A stretch of 64,000 nucleotides of DNA from Halopseudomonas laoshanensis. GTDB lineage: Bacteria > Pseudomonadota > Gammaproteobacteria > Pseudomonadales > Pseudomonadaceae. The notes beneath the pieces were generated by a model. That model was not told the origin of the DNA. It saw only the letters and a program-made list of their open reading frames with translations, and ran no database searches. How positions within the stretch are numbered: the first letter of the stretch is position 1; the number at the start of each line of letters is the position of its first letter. The stretch lies in the NCBI RefSeq assembly GCF_008365385.1, contig NZ_QOVF01000001.1:248001-312000 (forward strand), read 5' to 3'. The translations under genes and the position numbers were made by a program. Shown here piece after piece: positions 32,140 to 42,325 of this stretch.

Positions 32140-33345
32140 ATGACCGAAGCATTTATTTTCGACGCCGTGCGCACCCCGCGCGGCAAAGGCAAAAAGGACG
32201 GATCGCTTTATAGCGTCAAGCCGGTGAACCTGATCGCAGGCCTGTTGCGCAGCCTGCAACAACGCCAGGACCTGGATACCAGTCAAGTGGATGACATTGT
32301 GCTCGGCTGCGTGACGCCGGTGGGCGATCAGGGCGCAGATATCGCCAAGACCGCAGCGCTGGTGGCCGAATGGGATGATCGGGTCTCCGGAGTGCAGATC
32401 AATCGCTTTTGCGCTTCGGGTCTCGAGGCGGTGAATCTGGGCGCGATGAAAGTACGCTCCGGATTCGAGGATCTGGTGGTCGTGGGTGGGGTCGAATCCA
32501 TGTCACGGGTGCCCATGGGCTCGGACGGCGGTGCGTGGGCGATGGACCCGGAAACCAATCTAAGGGCGCATTTTGTGCCGCAAGGCATTGGTGCTGACTT
32601 GATCGCTACCCTGGAGGGCTTCAGCCGCGAGGATGTTGACGCTTTCGCGCTGCGCTCCCAGCAAAAGGCGGCCAGCGCACGCAGCCGCAATGCCTTCGCT
32701 CGCACGCTGGTGCCGGTCACCGACCAGAACGGCATTGTACTGCTGGATAACGATGAATTTATTCGCGCGGATACCACGCTGGCGGGTCTGGGTGCGTTGA
32801 AGCCGAGTTTCGAGATGATGGGGCAGATGGGCTTTGATGCCGCAGCGCTGTCCCGGTATCCGCAGGTGGAGCGTATTCAGCACGTACACACCCCCGGCAA
32901 CAGCTCGGGGATTGTAGATGGCGCCGTGGCAATGCTGATTGGCTCCCAGGACAAAGGGCGCGCTTTGGGGCTCACCCCCCGGGCCCGCGTAGTAGCGACC
33001 GCCGTGACCAGTACCGATCCCACCATCATGCTCACCGGCCCGGCTCCGGCAACCCGCAAGGTCCTGGCCCGCGCCGGGTTGAGCATCAATGACATTGACC
33101 TGTTCGAGGTCAACGAAGCGTTCGCCTCCGTGGTCATGCGCTTTATGAAAGAAATGCAGGTGCCGGAAGAGAAGGTCAACGTCAATGGCGGCTCCATCGC
33201 CATGGGCCATCCACTCGGCGCGACCGGCTGCATCATTCTGGCAACGCTGCTCGATGAGCTGGAGGCCCGGCAGCTGCGCTACGGCCTGGCCACGCTCTGT
33301 GTCGGCGGCGGCATGGGTATCGCGACTATTATCGAGCGACTTTGA
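32140..33345 (+). CDS. Acetyl-CoA C-acyltransferase (thiolase, beta-oxidation)
   Basis: Thiolase that cleaves 3-ketoacyl-CoA in the last step of fatty-acid beta-oxidation. The 401-aa protein has the nucleophilic Cys in [16 protein letters not shown] (around residue 90), the second motif [17 protein letters not shown] with its catalytic His, and the third Cys in [15 protein letters not shown]. All catalytic residues are intact. It lies 22 nt upstream of a FadB-type gene, so the two form a fadAB-like operon with the order thiolase first. Resemblance to the P. aeruginosa PA1736 type is from memory. Expression is probably controlled from the TGTCAT cluster upstream. Confidence 0.92.
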   Translation: MTEAFIFDAVRTPRGKGKKDGSLYSVKPVNLIAGLLRSLQQRQDLDTSQVDDIVLGCVTPVGDQGADIAKTAALVAEWDDRVSGVQINRFCASGLEAVNLGAMKVRSGFEDLVVVGGVESMSRVPMGSDGGAWAMDPETNLRAHFVPQGIGADLIATLEGFSREDVDAFALRSQQKAASARSRNAFARTLVPVTDQNGIVLLDNDEFIRADTTLAGLGALKPSFEMMGQMGFDAAALSRYPQVERIQHVHTPGNSSGIVDGAVAMLIGSQDKGRALGLTPRARVVATAVTSTDPTIMLTGPAPATRKVLARAGLSINDIDLFEVNEAFASVVMRFMKEMQVPEEKVNVNGGSIAMGHPLGATGCIILATLLDELEARQLRYGLATLCVGGGMGIATIIERL

Positions 33346-33367
33346 TGTGAGCAGACAGGAATCGACC

Positions 33368-35512
33368 ATGACAGATGCTATTGAGTACCGGAAAAGCGCT
33401 GATGACATCGTTACGCTGACGCTGGATATGCCCGGTCAGAGCGCCAACACCATGAACGCGGTCTACCGCGAGGCCATGGCGACGACCATTGTGCGTCTGG
33501 AAGCCGAGCGCGAGCAGATTGCCGGGGTGATTGTGACCTCGGCAAAGAAGACCTTTTTCGCTGGCGGAGATCTTAACGAGCTGATCAAGGTGACTCCGGC
33601 CGACGCCGAGAACTTTTATCACATGGTGTTAGGTCTGAAGGCTCAGTTGCGGCGCCTGGAAACCCTCGGCAAACCGGTGGTCGCGGCGATCAATGGCGCG
33701 GCATTGGGCGGCGGCTGGGAACTGGCGCTGGCGTGCCATTATCGTATTGCGCTGGACCAGCCGCATGTGCAATTGGGACTGCCGGAAGTAACTCTGGGCT
33801 TGCTGCCTGGCGGCGGCGGTGTCGTGCGCATGGTGCGCCTGCTTGGCGTAGAGAAAGCGCTGCCGTATCTTGCCGAAGGCAAGCAGTTGCGACCAGCTCA
33901 GGCGCTGGCGGCGGGCCTGATTCATGAGCTGGCAGACAGCCCTGAAGACATGCTGGCGAAAGCGCGAGCCTGGATACTGGCCAACCCGGCGGCGGTTCAG
34001 CCCTGGGATAGCAAAGGCTACAAGTTGCCCGGCGGCACGCCGAGCCATCCGGCGCTGGCGCAGATGTTACCGATTGCACCTGCACTGCTGCGCAGCACGA
34101 CCCAGGGCTGTTTCCCGGCACCGGAGAAGATTTTGTGTGCCGCGGTGGAAGGTGCTCAGGTGGATTTCGACACCGCGCAGCTGATCGAGACCCGCTACTT
34201 TACCGAGCTCGCCACCGGCCAGGTGGCCAAGAACATGATCGGCACTTTCTGGTTTCAGCTGAACCAGATCAAGGCCGGCGGATCGCGACCCGCCGGGTTC
34301 GACAAGGTGCTTACGCGCAAGCTGGGCGTGCTGGGTGCCGGCATGATGGGCGCAGGAATAGCCTATGTGGCGGCATCAGCGGGCATTGAGGTGGTCCTCA
34401 AGGATGTCTCCACCGAGGCGGCAGACAAGGGCAAGGCCTATTCCGCCGGATTACTCGACAAGAAGCTGTCACGCGGTCAGACCACTGAGCAGAAGCGCGA
34501 GGCGATACTCGCACGTATCCATCCCACTATTGATGAGGCAGATTTTGCCGGTTGCGACCTGATTATTGAAGCGGTATTCGAGGATCGAGAACTCAAGGCC
34601 AAGGTCACCCAGGCGGCTGAGCAGCATGCTCTGGCAGACGCGGTTATTGCCTCCAATACCTCCACGCTGCCGATTACCGGCCTGGCCTCGGCCATCAAAC
34701 AGCAGGACAGATTTATCGGCCTGCATTTCTTCAGCCCGGTCGACAAGATGCCGTTGGTGGAGATTATTCGCGGTCAGCACACCAGTGATGAAACGCTCGC
34801 GCGTGGGTTTGATTTCGTCATGCAGATCAACAAAACGCCGATTGTGGTCAATGACAGCCGTGGGTTCTTCACCTCCCGGGTATTCAGCACCTTTACCAGT
34901 GAAGGTATCGCGATGCTTGGCGAGGGCGTGCCAGCCGCGTTGATCGAGAATATCGCGCGTCAGGCGGGGATGCCGGTGGGTCCGCTGGCGGTATCGGATG
35001 AAGTGTCCATGAGTTTGATGAGCCATATCCGCGAGCAGACCCGACGAGATCTGATTGCCGAAGGCCAAAGCCTGCCCGAGCACCCGGCGTTCAACGTTAT
35101 CCAGCAGATGGTGGAAACCTTCAAGCGCCCCGGTAAAGCGGCGGGGGCGGGGTTTTATGAGTACCCCAAAGATGCCCGCAAGCATTTATGGTCAGGCCTG
35201 AAAGCGCAGTTTGAAAAACCCGAGGCCATGATTCCGCAGCAGGATGTTCGCGACCGGCTGCTATTTATCCAGGCAATTGAAACAGTTCGCTGTGTCGAGG
35301 AGAAAGTGTTGTTGTCCACGGCGGATGCCAACATCGGCTCGATCTTCGGTATCGGTTTTGCCGCCTGGACAGGTGGCGCGCTGCAATTCATTAATCAATA
35401 TGGTTTGCAGGCTTTTGTCGCGCGGGCGCGCTATCTGGCGGAGCAATATGGCGAGCGGTTCGAGCCACCGGCATTGTTATTGGAGAAGGCTGCCAGCGGC
35501 TCGACTTTTTGA
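33368..35512 (+). CDS. Multifunctional enoyl-CoA hydratase / 3-hydroxyacyl-CoA dehydrogenase (FadB/FadJ type)
   Basis: Catalyses hydration and NAD-dependent oxidation in beta-oxidation, partnering the adjacent thiolase. From ATG 33368 (AGGAA upstream) the product is 714 aa. The N-terminal crotonase domain (about 1-190) has FFAGGDLNEL and the oxyanion-hole region AAINGAALGGGWELALACHYRIA. The dehydrogenase begins near residue 315 with the Rossmann motif KLGVLGAGMMGAGIAYVAA, then LIIEAVFEDRELK, ASNTSTLPI, and LHFFSPVDKMPLVEII with the catalytic His. Starts upstream to 33185 overlap the thiolase and were rejected. It ends 2 nt before the convergent dehydratase gene. Confidence 0.92.
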   Translation: MTDAIEYRKSADDIVTLTLDMPGQSANTMNAVYREAMATTIVRLEAEREQIAGVIVTSAKKTFFAGGDLNELIKVTPADAENFYHMVLGLKAQLRRLETLGKPVVAAINGAALGGGWELALACHYRIALDQPHVQLGLPEVTLGLLPGGGGVVRMVRLLGVEKALPYLAEGKQLRPAQALAAGLIHELADSPEDMLAKARAWILANPAAVQPWDSKGYKLPGGTPSHPALAQMLPIAPALLRSTTQGCFPAPEKILCAAVEGAQVDFDTAQLIETRYFTELATGQVAKNMIGTFWFQLNQIKAGGSRPAGFDKVLTRKLGVLGAGMMGAGIAYVAASAGIEVVLKDVSTEAADKGKAYSAGLLDKKLSRGQTTEQKREAILARIHPTIDEADFAGCDLIIEAVFEDRELKAKVTQAAEQHALADAVIASNTSTLPITGLASAIKQQDRFIGLHFFSPVDKMPLVEIIRGQHTSDETLARGFDFVMQINKTPIVVNDSRGFFTSRVFSTFTSEGIAMLGEGVPAALIENIARQAGMPVGPLAVSDEVSMSLMSHIREQTRRDLIAEGQSLPEHPAFNVIQQMVETFKRPGKAAGAGFYEYPKDARKHLWSGLKAQFEKPEAMIPQQDVRDRLLFIQAIETVRCVEEKVLLSTADANIGSIFGIGFAAWTGGALQFINQYGLQAFVARARYLAEQYGERFEPPALLLEKAASGSTF

Positions 35513-35514
35513 GG

Positions 35515-35850
35515 TCAGAGTAATTGATCGGTTCGTGCCGCCATGATCAGATCATTGCGGTGCACACCGCCCAGCGAATGACTCCACCAGCTGACCGTCA
35601 CCTTGCCCCATTCCGTTAGCAGGGCAGGGTGATGGCCGGCCTTTTCTGCCAACTCGCCGACCTTGTTGGTGAAGTGCAAAGCTTGGGCAAAGTCATTGAA
35701 ATGGTAGCGCTTTTCGACCCGAGATATGCCATCGACGTGTTTTAAAGTCCATTCCTGCAATTCGTCCAGCAATTCCTCTATAGCCTCTTCATCCATCGCG
35801 GTAGCGGCTGAATCGCTGGTATTCAAGGATTCGTGGGGCAACGTACTCAT
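35515..35850 (-). CDS. phhB: Pterin-4a-carbinolamine dehydratase
   Basis: Recycles the tetrahydropterin cofactor of phenylalanine hydroxylase. From ATG 35850 (AGGAG 7 nt upstream) the protein is 111 aa. It carries the family core [21 protein letters not shown], the active-site motif [21 protein letters not shown] and the trailing [14 protein letters not shown]. An N-terminal acidic extension of about 25 residues ([20 protein letters not shown]) is somewhat longer than in the smallest members. No phhA or phhR gene is nearby, so it is away from its usual cluster. Stop codons of this gene and the FadB-type gene are 2 nt apart. Confidence 0.88.
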   Translation of the reverse strand: MSTLPHESLNTSDSAATAMDEEAIEELLDELQEWTLKHVDGISRVEKRYHFNDFAQALHFTNKVGELAEKAGHHPALLTEWGKVTVSWWSHSLGGVHRNDLIMAARTDQLL

Positions 35851-35967
35851 GCTCTTTCTCCTATTGCCTGTGGGTGATTTGAGCATAGCAGTCAAGCTGC
35901 TGTCCTAGGATTCAGTTTGTGCCAAGGCGTATCATGGGCGGCTTGCTAGGACATCAGAGGAAGAGGC

Positions 35968-36915
35968 ATGCATCAACGTTGGCTGAGCGAGAGCTTGCGC
36001 TTTATCGGTTGGAGGCCAGACAGCACCAGTCACCAGGAAAAGCTGATTTCCGCGCTGGGAGCGACCCTGTCGCTACTGGTTGTGTACTGGGTCACGCATA
36101 TAGGTCTGGATGGTGACGGCGCGCTCTGGGTCACCGGCTCCATGGGCGCCAGCGCCGTGCTGGTGTTTGCCATGCCGCATGGCGCGCTTTCGCAGCCCTG
36201 GTCGGTGGTCGGCGGGCAGGTCATTTCCGCCAGCTTCGGCGTGGCCTGCATGCAATGGTTGCCCGCCGGCCCCTGGGTGGCGGCCTTGGCGGTGGGAGGC
36301 AGTATTTTCCTGATGATGTATCTGCGTTGCTTGCACCCGCCTGGCGGGGCGACCGCGATGATTGTGGTCCTCGGCGGGCCTGCGGTGGAAAGCGCCGGAT
36401 TTCATTTTGTGCTTTATCCGATTCTGCTGGATGCCCTGGTGATCGTCGCCGCGGCGTTGTTGTTTAATAACCTGTTTGAATGGCGTAGGTATCCGTTGTC
36501 GTTATCCCATCATCAGGTGGCGCGCCCACCGGGCATCGCACCGGAAGATTTTCACCACGCCTTGCGGCAGATGAATTCCTACGTCGATATTGAATTTGAC
36601 GATCTGCTCAAGCTGGTCGAGTTGGCCAATAAACATGCCAAGACGGAAGGCGTTGCTGAGAACGACCTGGTGGCGGGAGCTTTTTACAGCAACGGTTTGC
36701 CGGGCAGCAACTGGTCAGTGCGTGAGGTGCTGCAGGTCGAGGCAAGGCGCCCGGGGCGCTATGGCCGGGTGCGCTATAAAACCATCAAAGGCCAGGGCGA
36801 GGGCAGCGGCGGCATGTGCAGGCTATCGACCTTTATCACCTGGGCGCGTTACCCGGTGGAGCAGGATGAGACCGGTTGGCACCGGGTGCGCTCTGTGGAT
36901 AAGCCGAAGGTCTAA
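35968..36915 (+). CDS. HPP-family integral membrane protein
   Basis: A 315-aa protein whose first 170 residues form four to five membrane segments with the family signature MYLRCLHPPGGATAMIVVLGG, the HPP motif that names the family. Some relatives transport nitrite in chloroplasts, but the bacterial role is unsettled. The C-terminal cytoplasmic half (about 180-315) is soluble, with a helical DDLLKLVELANKHAK segment and a Gly/Arg-rich end; no CBS domain was recognised. Start ATG 35968 has GAGGAAGAGG directly upstream. A strong terminator follows at 37022. Confidence 0.82.
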   Translation: MHQRWLSESLRFIGWRPDSTSHQEKLISALGATLSLLVVYWVTHIGLDGDGALWVTGSMGASAVLVFAMPHGALSQPWSVVGGQVISASFGVACMQWLPAGPWVAALAVGGSIFLMMYLRCLHPPGGATAMIVVLGGPAVESAGFHFVLYPILLDALVIVAAALLFNNLFEWRRYPLSLSHHQVARPPGIAPEDFHHALRQMNSYVDIEFDDLLKLVELANKHAKTEGVAENDLVAGAFYSNGLPGSNWSVREVLQVEARRPGRYGRVRYKTIKGQGEGSGGMCRLSTFITWARYPVEQDETGWHRVRSVDKPKV

Positions 36916-37021
36916 GCCCATTACGACGTTGGTCGAATGGCTTGACCGGTTGTTCATAAGGAGACTGGTCCTATGTTTTGGTGACCTTATCTACCCCGAT
37001 GTAGATGTGCTGCTCTCCTTA

Positions 37022-37054
37022 GGCTGCTACCCGCAAGGGCGCAGCCATTTTTTT
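37022..37054 (+). terminator. Rho-independent terminator with GNRA-type loop
   Basis: The stem GGCTGC (37022-37027) / GCAGCC (37041-37046) encloses an inner CCC/GGG stem with a GCAA loop and is followed by ATTTTTTT. It is 107 nt after the HPP stop codon and 139 nt before the EamA start, so it either ends HPP transcription or acts as an attenuator for the EamA gene. Confidence 0.75.
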
Positions 37055-37130
37055 GCTACAGATGCGCCCAGATCGGTTATTACCCGGTGGAGCGGAACAG
37101 TTGCTGAGGCAACCTGAGCCCATCTGTAGC
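37055..37130 (+). promoter_or_regulatory. Candidate structured leader upstream of the EamA permease
   Basis: GCTACAGATG (37055-37064) and CATCTGTAGC (37121-37130) form a perfect 10-bp closing stem around 56 nt. Inside is a perfect GTTGC-TGAG-GCAAC hairpin (37100-37113). The segment TGCGCCC (37063-37069) is also complementary to GGGCGCA in the preceding terminator stem, so alternative folds are possible. It could be a riboregulator or a palindromic repeat element; I do not recognise a known riboswitch class. Confidence 0.4.
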
Positions 37131-37192
37131 TATGGTGCTGGCTGGCGCGAGCCTACAATACCGCGTCCCTTCGCAAGCTTAGAGTTCCCACC

Positions 37193-38173
37193 ATGCACGT
37201 CTCTTCTGGTCGCTGGTTATACGGTTTCGTTCTGGCCATGATCACCACCGTGCTATGGGCCGTGCTGCCGATCATGCTCAAGGAAGTGCTCAAGGGCATG
37301 GATCCCTACACCGTGACCTGGTATCGGCTGTTCAGCGCCGGGCTGGTGTTGTTTATCTGGTTGGCGGTGCAGCGGCGCTTGCCGTCGATTCGCGCGCTGT
37401 CGAACACCAATCGCTGGTTGTTGGTCGTGGCGATTGTCGGGTTGGCCTGCAACTACGTGTTTTATCTGATGGGCCTGAGCCGACTGACTCCAGGCACCAT
37501 GCAACTGATGATTCAGACGGCGCCGATCATGCTGATGTTCGGCAGCATGCTGGTATTCCGCGAGCGTTTTGGCCTGGGCCAGGTGTTGGGCGTATTGGTA
37601 CTGCTGCCGGGCTTCGTATTGTTCTTCAACCAGAGGCTGGTGGAGCTGTTCACGCAGATGAGCAGTTATACCCTGGGTATTCTGATCACCCTGGCTGCGG
37701 CGTTGACCTGGGCGCTGTATGGGCTGGCGCAGAAGCAGCTGCTGACCATCTGGTCTTCGGTCACTGTCATGATGGTGATTTACCTGGCCTGTTCGGTATT
37801 GTTATTGCCGTTGACCAATCCCTTATCGGTACTGGATCTGACCGGGCTGCAATTCTGGCTATTGGTTGCCTGCTGCCTGAATACCTTGATCGCCTATGGC
37901 GCCTTCGCAGAAGCGCTGGTGCACTGGGAGGCGTCACGGGTGAGTGCGACCATCGCGACTACGCCGCTGTTTACCTTCAGCATGGTGGCCCTGGGCTCCA
38001 TGCTCTGGCCGACCATCGTCCAGCCGGAGCTGCTCAATAGCCTGGCCTATCTGGGCGCGTTGATGGTGGTGGTGGGCTCGGCGCTGGTGGCGCTGGCGCC
38101 GAGCCTGATCCAGAACCTGAAGAATCGCCGTCTGCGTCGGCTGGCGGTGACACCGCCGCCGGCAGGATCCTGA
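37193..38173 (+). CDS. EamA/DMT-superfamily permease
   Basis: A 326-aa inner-membrane transporter with ten hydrophobic segments arranged as two EamA repeats (about residues 10-145 and 160-300). The first repeat shows VLWAVLPIMLKEVLKGMDPYTVTWYRLFSAG and the end of repeat one has GLSRLTPGTMQLMIQTAPIMLMFGSMLVF; the second repeat ends SATIATTPLFTFSMVALGSML. Members export metabolites or amino acids, but the substrate cannot be predicted. The ATG at 37193 has only a weak ribosome site. The 5' region carries a terminator and an unusual stem-loop region that may regulate it. Confidence 0.88.
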   Translation: MHVSSGRWLYGFVLAMITTVLWAVLPIMLKEVLKGMDPYTVTWYRLFSAGLVLFIWLAVQRRLPSIRALSNTNRWLLVVAIVGLACNYVFYLMGLSRLTPGTMQLMIQTAPIMLMFGSMLVFRERFGLGQVLGVLVLLPGFVLFFNQRLVELFTQMSSYTLGILITLAAALTWALYGLAQKQLLTIWSSVTVMMVIYLACSVLLLPLTNPLSVLDLTGLQFWLLVACCLNTLIAYGAFAEALVHWEASRVSATIATTPLFTFSMVALGSMLWPTIVQPELLNSLAYLGALMVVVGSALVALAPSLIQNLKNRRLRRLAVTPPPAGS

Positions 38174-38186
38174 TTTAACCCTTTCA

Positions 38187-38221
38187 CGGTCAGGTGGCCG
38201 CGCTTGCAGGCCGCCTGACCG
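38187..38221. terminator. Bidirectional hairpin between EamA and fumC genes
   Basis: A 13-bp stem (CGGTCAGGTGGCC at 38187-38199 with its near-perfect complement at 38209-38221, one G-T pair) and a 9-nt loop lies between the convergent stop codons. It has no T-tract on either strand, but its position and stability suggest it ends both transcripts. Confidence 0.6.
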
Positions 38222-38231
38222 CGAAACCAGG

Positions 38232-39623
<1,392 letters not shown>

Positions 39624-39708
39624 GCTGACTCTCCGCGTTGGTGTATGGTGTCTCGGGCTGTCAGTATAGGCCCTTGACCCTTATGACCCACGAAAGCGGG
39701 AAAAGTCC

Positions 39709-40245
39709 ATGCGAAGCTCGATCCTGCCAACGGCTTGTTGGCCAATGTTCTCGGCACTGTTTATCTCAATGCTGCTTATCGCACCACTGGCGCAAGCGGA
39801 TGAAGCTTCGCACCGGGCGAGTGCCGAGCGCTTTCTGAAGCTGGCCAATGCCGACGAGATGACCGCGCCGGTGTACCAGCAGGTAGCGCGCATGCTTACC
39901 GCGCAGTTCTCGCAGATGGGCGGCTCGATGCAGTACGAGTCGATACTGCGCAAGTACCAGCAGCGCGCGCGGGCCGAGCTGGATAAAACCCTGGCGTGGG
40001 ACGCGATGCGCGACGAGTTGATTGATCTCTACCTGCCGCTGTTCAGTGAGCAGGAATTCGAGCAATTGGCAGCGTTTTACCAGTCCGACGTTGGACGCAA
40101 GTTGATGACGCATTTGCCGGAGCTGACCCGAGAATCCATGGCGATCAGCAGTGGCCGCGTCGAGGAAAAAGTCGGCCCGCAGATTCAGGCGTTGATCGAA
40201 GAGATGGGCGCAGAGATCGAAGAGCAGCAAGCCGATCTGCGCTGA
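39709..40245 (+). CDS. Exported DUF2059 protein
   Basis: A 178-aa protein with a signal peptide (hydrophobic FSALFISMLLIAPLAQA, cleavage near residue 30) and a helical DUF2059 domain. The DUF2059 hallmark is the C-terminal LIDLYLPLFSEQEFEQLAAFYQSDVGRKLMTHLPEL segment (about 105-140), seen in small periplasmic proteins of unknown function. The last 40 residues are a charged helix. It is separated from the BolA gene by 59 nt and could be in its operon. Confidence 0.82.
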   Translation: MRSSILPTACWPMFSALFISMLLIAPLAQADEASHRASAERFLKLANADEMTAPVYQQVARMLTAQFSQMGGSMQYESILRKYQQRARAELDKTLAWDAMRDELIDLYLPLFSEQEFEQLAAFYQSDVGRKLMTHLPELTRESMAISSGRVEEKVGPQIQALIEEMGAEIEEQQADLR

Positions 40246-40304
40246 CATATCGCGCCGGGTTACACTTGGGGCATGAGTATTGAGTAACTGGATTGTGGAG
40301 AAAC

Positions 40305-40634
40305 ATGATGACTAGCAGCACAGGGCCAACCCAAAACGCACTTCAGCAAGCCATGCAGAACTTGGCGCCGGAGCATCTGGAACTGGTCAATGAAAGTCAT
40401 ATGCACAGCGTACCGCCGGGATCGGAATCGCACTTCAAAGCGGTGGTAGTCAGCCAGCAGTTTGTCGGCCTGAACGCGGTCAAGCGGCATCAGGCGGTCT
40501 ATCGTTCGCTGGGTGATCTGATGGCGAGCATCCATGCACTGGCGCTGCATACCTACACCCCTGAGGAATGGGCGGCCCGGCAGCAGGCGCCTGCATCACC
40601 CAATTGCCTGGGCGGCAGCAAAGCGGACGCCTGA
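40305..40634 (+). CDS. BolA-family protein
   Basis: A 109-aa member of the BolA family, small proteins that pair with monothiol glutaredoxins in iron-sulfur cluster trafficking and can bind DNA. The family core is NESHMHSVPPGSESHFKAVVVSQQF, with the conserved His residues, followed by KRHQAVYRSLGDLM and HALALHTYTPEEW. ATG 40305 or 40308 is the start; GGAGA lies just upstream, and a TTG at 40293 is improbable. The C-terminal 20 residues are a variable tail ending in CLGGSKADA. Confidence 0.9.
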   Translation: MMTSSTGPTQNALQQAMQNLAPEHLELVNESHMHSVPPGSESHFKAVVVSQQFVGLNAVKRHQAVYRSLGDLMASIHALALHTYTPEEWAARQQAPASPNCLGGSKADA

Positions 40635-40660
40635 CTTGGATCCTGCGCTCTGCTAGAATT
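40632..40660 (+). promoter_or_regulatory. Candidate sigma-70 promoter of trhO
   Basis: CTGACT (40632-40637) and TAGAAT (40655-40660) are separated by 17 bp, with 4/6 and 5/6 matches to consensus. The leader before the ATG at 40718 contains a CGCCC/GGGCG hairpin. Confidence 0.45.
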
Positions 40661-40717
40661 CGCGCCTCAATGGGTGCGCCCTTTACGGGGGCGATAACTG
40701 TATTGCCGAGGTAATTC

Positions 40718-41671
40718 ATGTCGCAGATTGTTGTAGTAGCGCTGTACAAGTTCGTCACGCTGGAAGATTTCGAAGCCAAACGCCAACCGCTGCTGGATGT
40801 GCTGACCCGTTACGGCGTCAAAGGCACGTTATTGCTGGCGCGTGAGGGGATCAACGGCACCATCGCCGGCCCGCGCGAGGGGATGGATCGAGTGCTCGAT
40901 TGGCTGCGCGCCGATCCGCGTTTGAGCGACCTGGATCATAAGGAGTCGCTGTGTGACGAGATGCCGTTCTACCGGACCAAGGTCAAGCTGAAAAAAGAGA
41001 TCGTCACCATTGGTGTGCCGGATGTAAGCCCCAACGAGACTGTGGGTACATACGTCGAGCCGGGTGACTGGAATGCGCTGATCAGTGATCCAGAGGTGCT
41101 GCTGATCGACACTCGCAATGACTACGAGGTGTCGATCGGTACCTTTGAAGGCGCAGTCGATCCGCAGACCAAAAGCTTCCGCGAATTTCCCGAGTACATC
41201 AAAGCCCATTACGATCCCGAGAAGCACAAAAAGGTGGCGATGTTCTGCACCGGCGGCATCCGCTGTGAAAAAGCCTCCAGCTATATGCTGCAACAGGGCT
41301 TTGACGAGGTGTATCACCTCAAGGGCGGCATCCTGAAGTACTTCGAAGAAGTGCCCGCCGAGCAAAGCAAGTGGAATGGCGAGTGCTTCGTCTTTGATAA
41401 CCGCGTGACCGTGCGTCATGACCTGGCACCCGGGTCGTTCGACCAGTGCCATGCCTGTCGGCACCCGATTTCGGCTGAAGAAAAGGCCGCTCCGCAGTAT
41501 GAGGAAGGCGTCAGTTGCCCGCGTTGCTATGCCAGTCTGCCGGAAAAGACCCGGCGCCGGGCTGAAGAACGGCAGAAGCAGGTACGCCTGGCCAAGCTGC
41601 GCAATCAACCGCATCCAATTGGTCAACCTCAGGCCATGGCATCCCCGGGCGGAGCCCCCAACAAACCCTGA
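40718..41671 (+). CDS. trhO: tRNA uridine(34) hydroxylase TrhO (YceA family)
   Basis: Oxygen-dependent enzyme that hydroxylates wobble uridine to 5-hydroxyuridine in tRNA. The 317-aa protein has the N-terminal acylphosphatase-like domain ([17 protein letters not shown]) and a rhodanese domain (about 120-215) whose active-site loop is [11 protein letters not shown], with the catalytic Cys preserved. A Cys-rich segment follows (CHACRHPIS ... CPRCYASL), probably a zinc site. The C-terminal 30 residues are a basic, low-complexity tail. It runs forward with the DsbA-family gene 12 nt downstream, suggesting cotranscription. Confidence 0.94.
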   Translation: MSQIVVVALYKFVTLEDFEAKRQPLLDVLTRYGVKGTLLLAREGINGTIAGPREGMDRVLDWLRADPRLSDLDHKESLCDEMPFYRTKVKLKKEIVTIGVPDVSPNETVGTYVEPGDWNALISDPEVLLIDTRNDYEVSIGTFEGAVDPQTKSFREFPEYIKAHYDPEKHKKVAMFCTGGIRCEKASSYMLQQGFDEVYHLKGGILKYFEEVPAEQSKWNGECFVFDNRVTVRHDLAPGSFDQCHACRHPISAEEKAAPQYEEGVSCPRCYASLPEKTRRRAEERQKQVRLAKLRNQPHPIGQPQAMASPGGAPNKP

Positions 41672-41683
41672 CGGAGTAAGGCC

Positions 41684-42325
41684 ATGACTCAGCGCCTGTT
41701 GTATGTAATGGATCCCCTGTGTTCCTGGTGCTGGGGTTTTGCGCCGGTGATCGACGCGATTCAGGCTGCATACCCTGAGCTTGCCATCCATATGGTCGCC
41801 GGCGGATTGCGGCCGGGGCAGCGGGACCCGCTTGATGCAGCCAGTCGCGAGGCGCTGGGCGAGCATTGGGAGGCGGTCGAGATTGCCTCGGGTCAACCCT
41901 TTTTGAGTCCGGATGACCTGCCTGGCGGCTTTGTCTATAACACTGAGCCGCCGTGCCGCGCGCTGGTGGTAGGTCGCGAGCTGGAAGCCAGCAACGTCTG
42001 GGCTCTGGTCAAGGCCATTCAACATGCATTTTACGCGCAGGCGCTGGATGTAACGCAGACGGCGCTATTGGTCGATCTCGCCGAGCAGGTTGGTTACGAC
42101 CGGCGTTCGTTCAGCGAAAGCTTCGACGCTGAAATTACCCGGGCGGCGATTGCGGCTGATTTTTCCTGGACACGCGACCTGGGTATTGCCGGCTTTCCCA
42201 CCCTGTTGGCCCAGCGTGATGGGCAGTTGGCGCTGCTTACCAACGGCTATCAGTCGGTTGATGAGGTAATGCCGTTGCTGGATCGTTGGGTGGCAGCGGG
42301 AGAGGCCCGGCAGCCAGCATGCTGA
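41684..42325 (+). CDS. DsbA-family thiol-disulfide protein (cytoplasmic, FrnE-like)
   Basis: A 213-aa thioredoxin-fold protein without a signal peptide. The redox motif CSWCWG lies at about residues 13-18 (MDPLCSWCWGFAPV), the arrangement found in cytosolic DsbA/FrnE-type oxidoreductases. The helical insertion follows, and the cis-Pro loop is GIAGFPTLLAQRDG (about 168-181). Function in bacteria is mostly unassigned. It starts 12 nt after trhO with a CGGAGTAAG ribosome site, and its last 7 bases overlap the DUF6122 gene. Confidence 0.87.
   Translation: MTQRLLYVMDPLCSWCWGFAPVIDAIQAAYPELAIHMVAGGLRPGQRDPLDAASREALGEHWEAVEIASGQPFLSPDDLPGGFVYNTEPPCRALVVGRELEASNVWALVKAIQHAFYAQALDVTQTALLVDLAEQVGYDRRSFSESFDAEITRAAIAADFSWTRDLGIAGFPTLLAQRDGQLALLTNGYQSVDEVMPLLDRWVAAGEARQPAC

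Noticed and set aside
33185-33367. N-terminal extension of the FadB-type protein
   Set aside because: It lies inside the thiolase gene in another frame; the family start and an AGGAA site are at 33368.
36916-37192. Guanidine-II (mini-ykkC) riboswitch upstream of the EamA permease
   Set aside because: Two hairpins with ACGR loops are required; the hairpins seen have GCAA, TGAG and CCCGAT loops.
40829-42025. 398-codon reverse open frame across trhO and the DsbA-family gene
   Set aside because: It spans two real forward genes and their junction, has shadow-like composition and no family resemblance.
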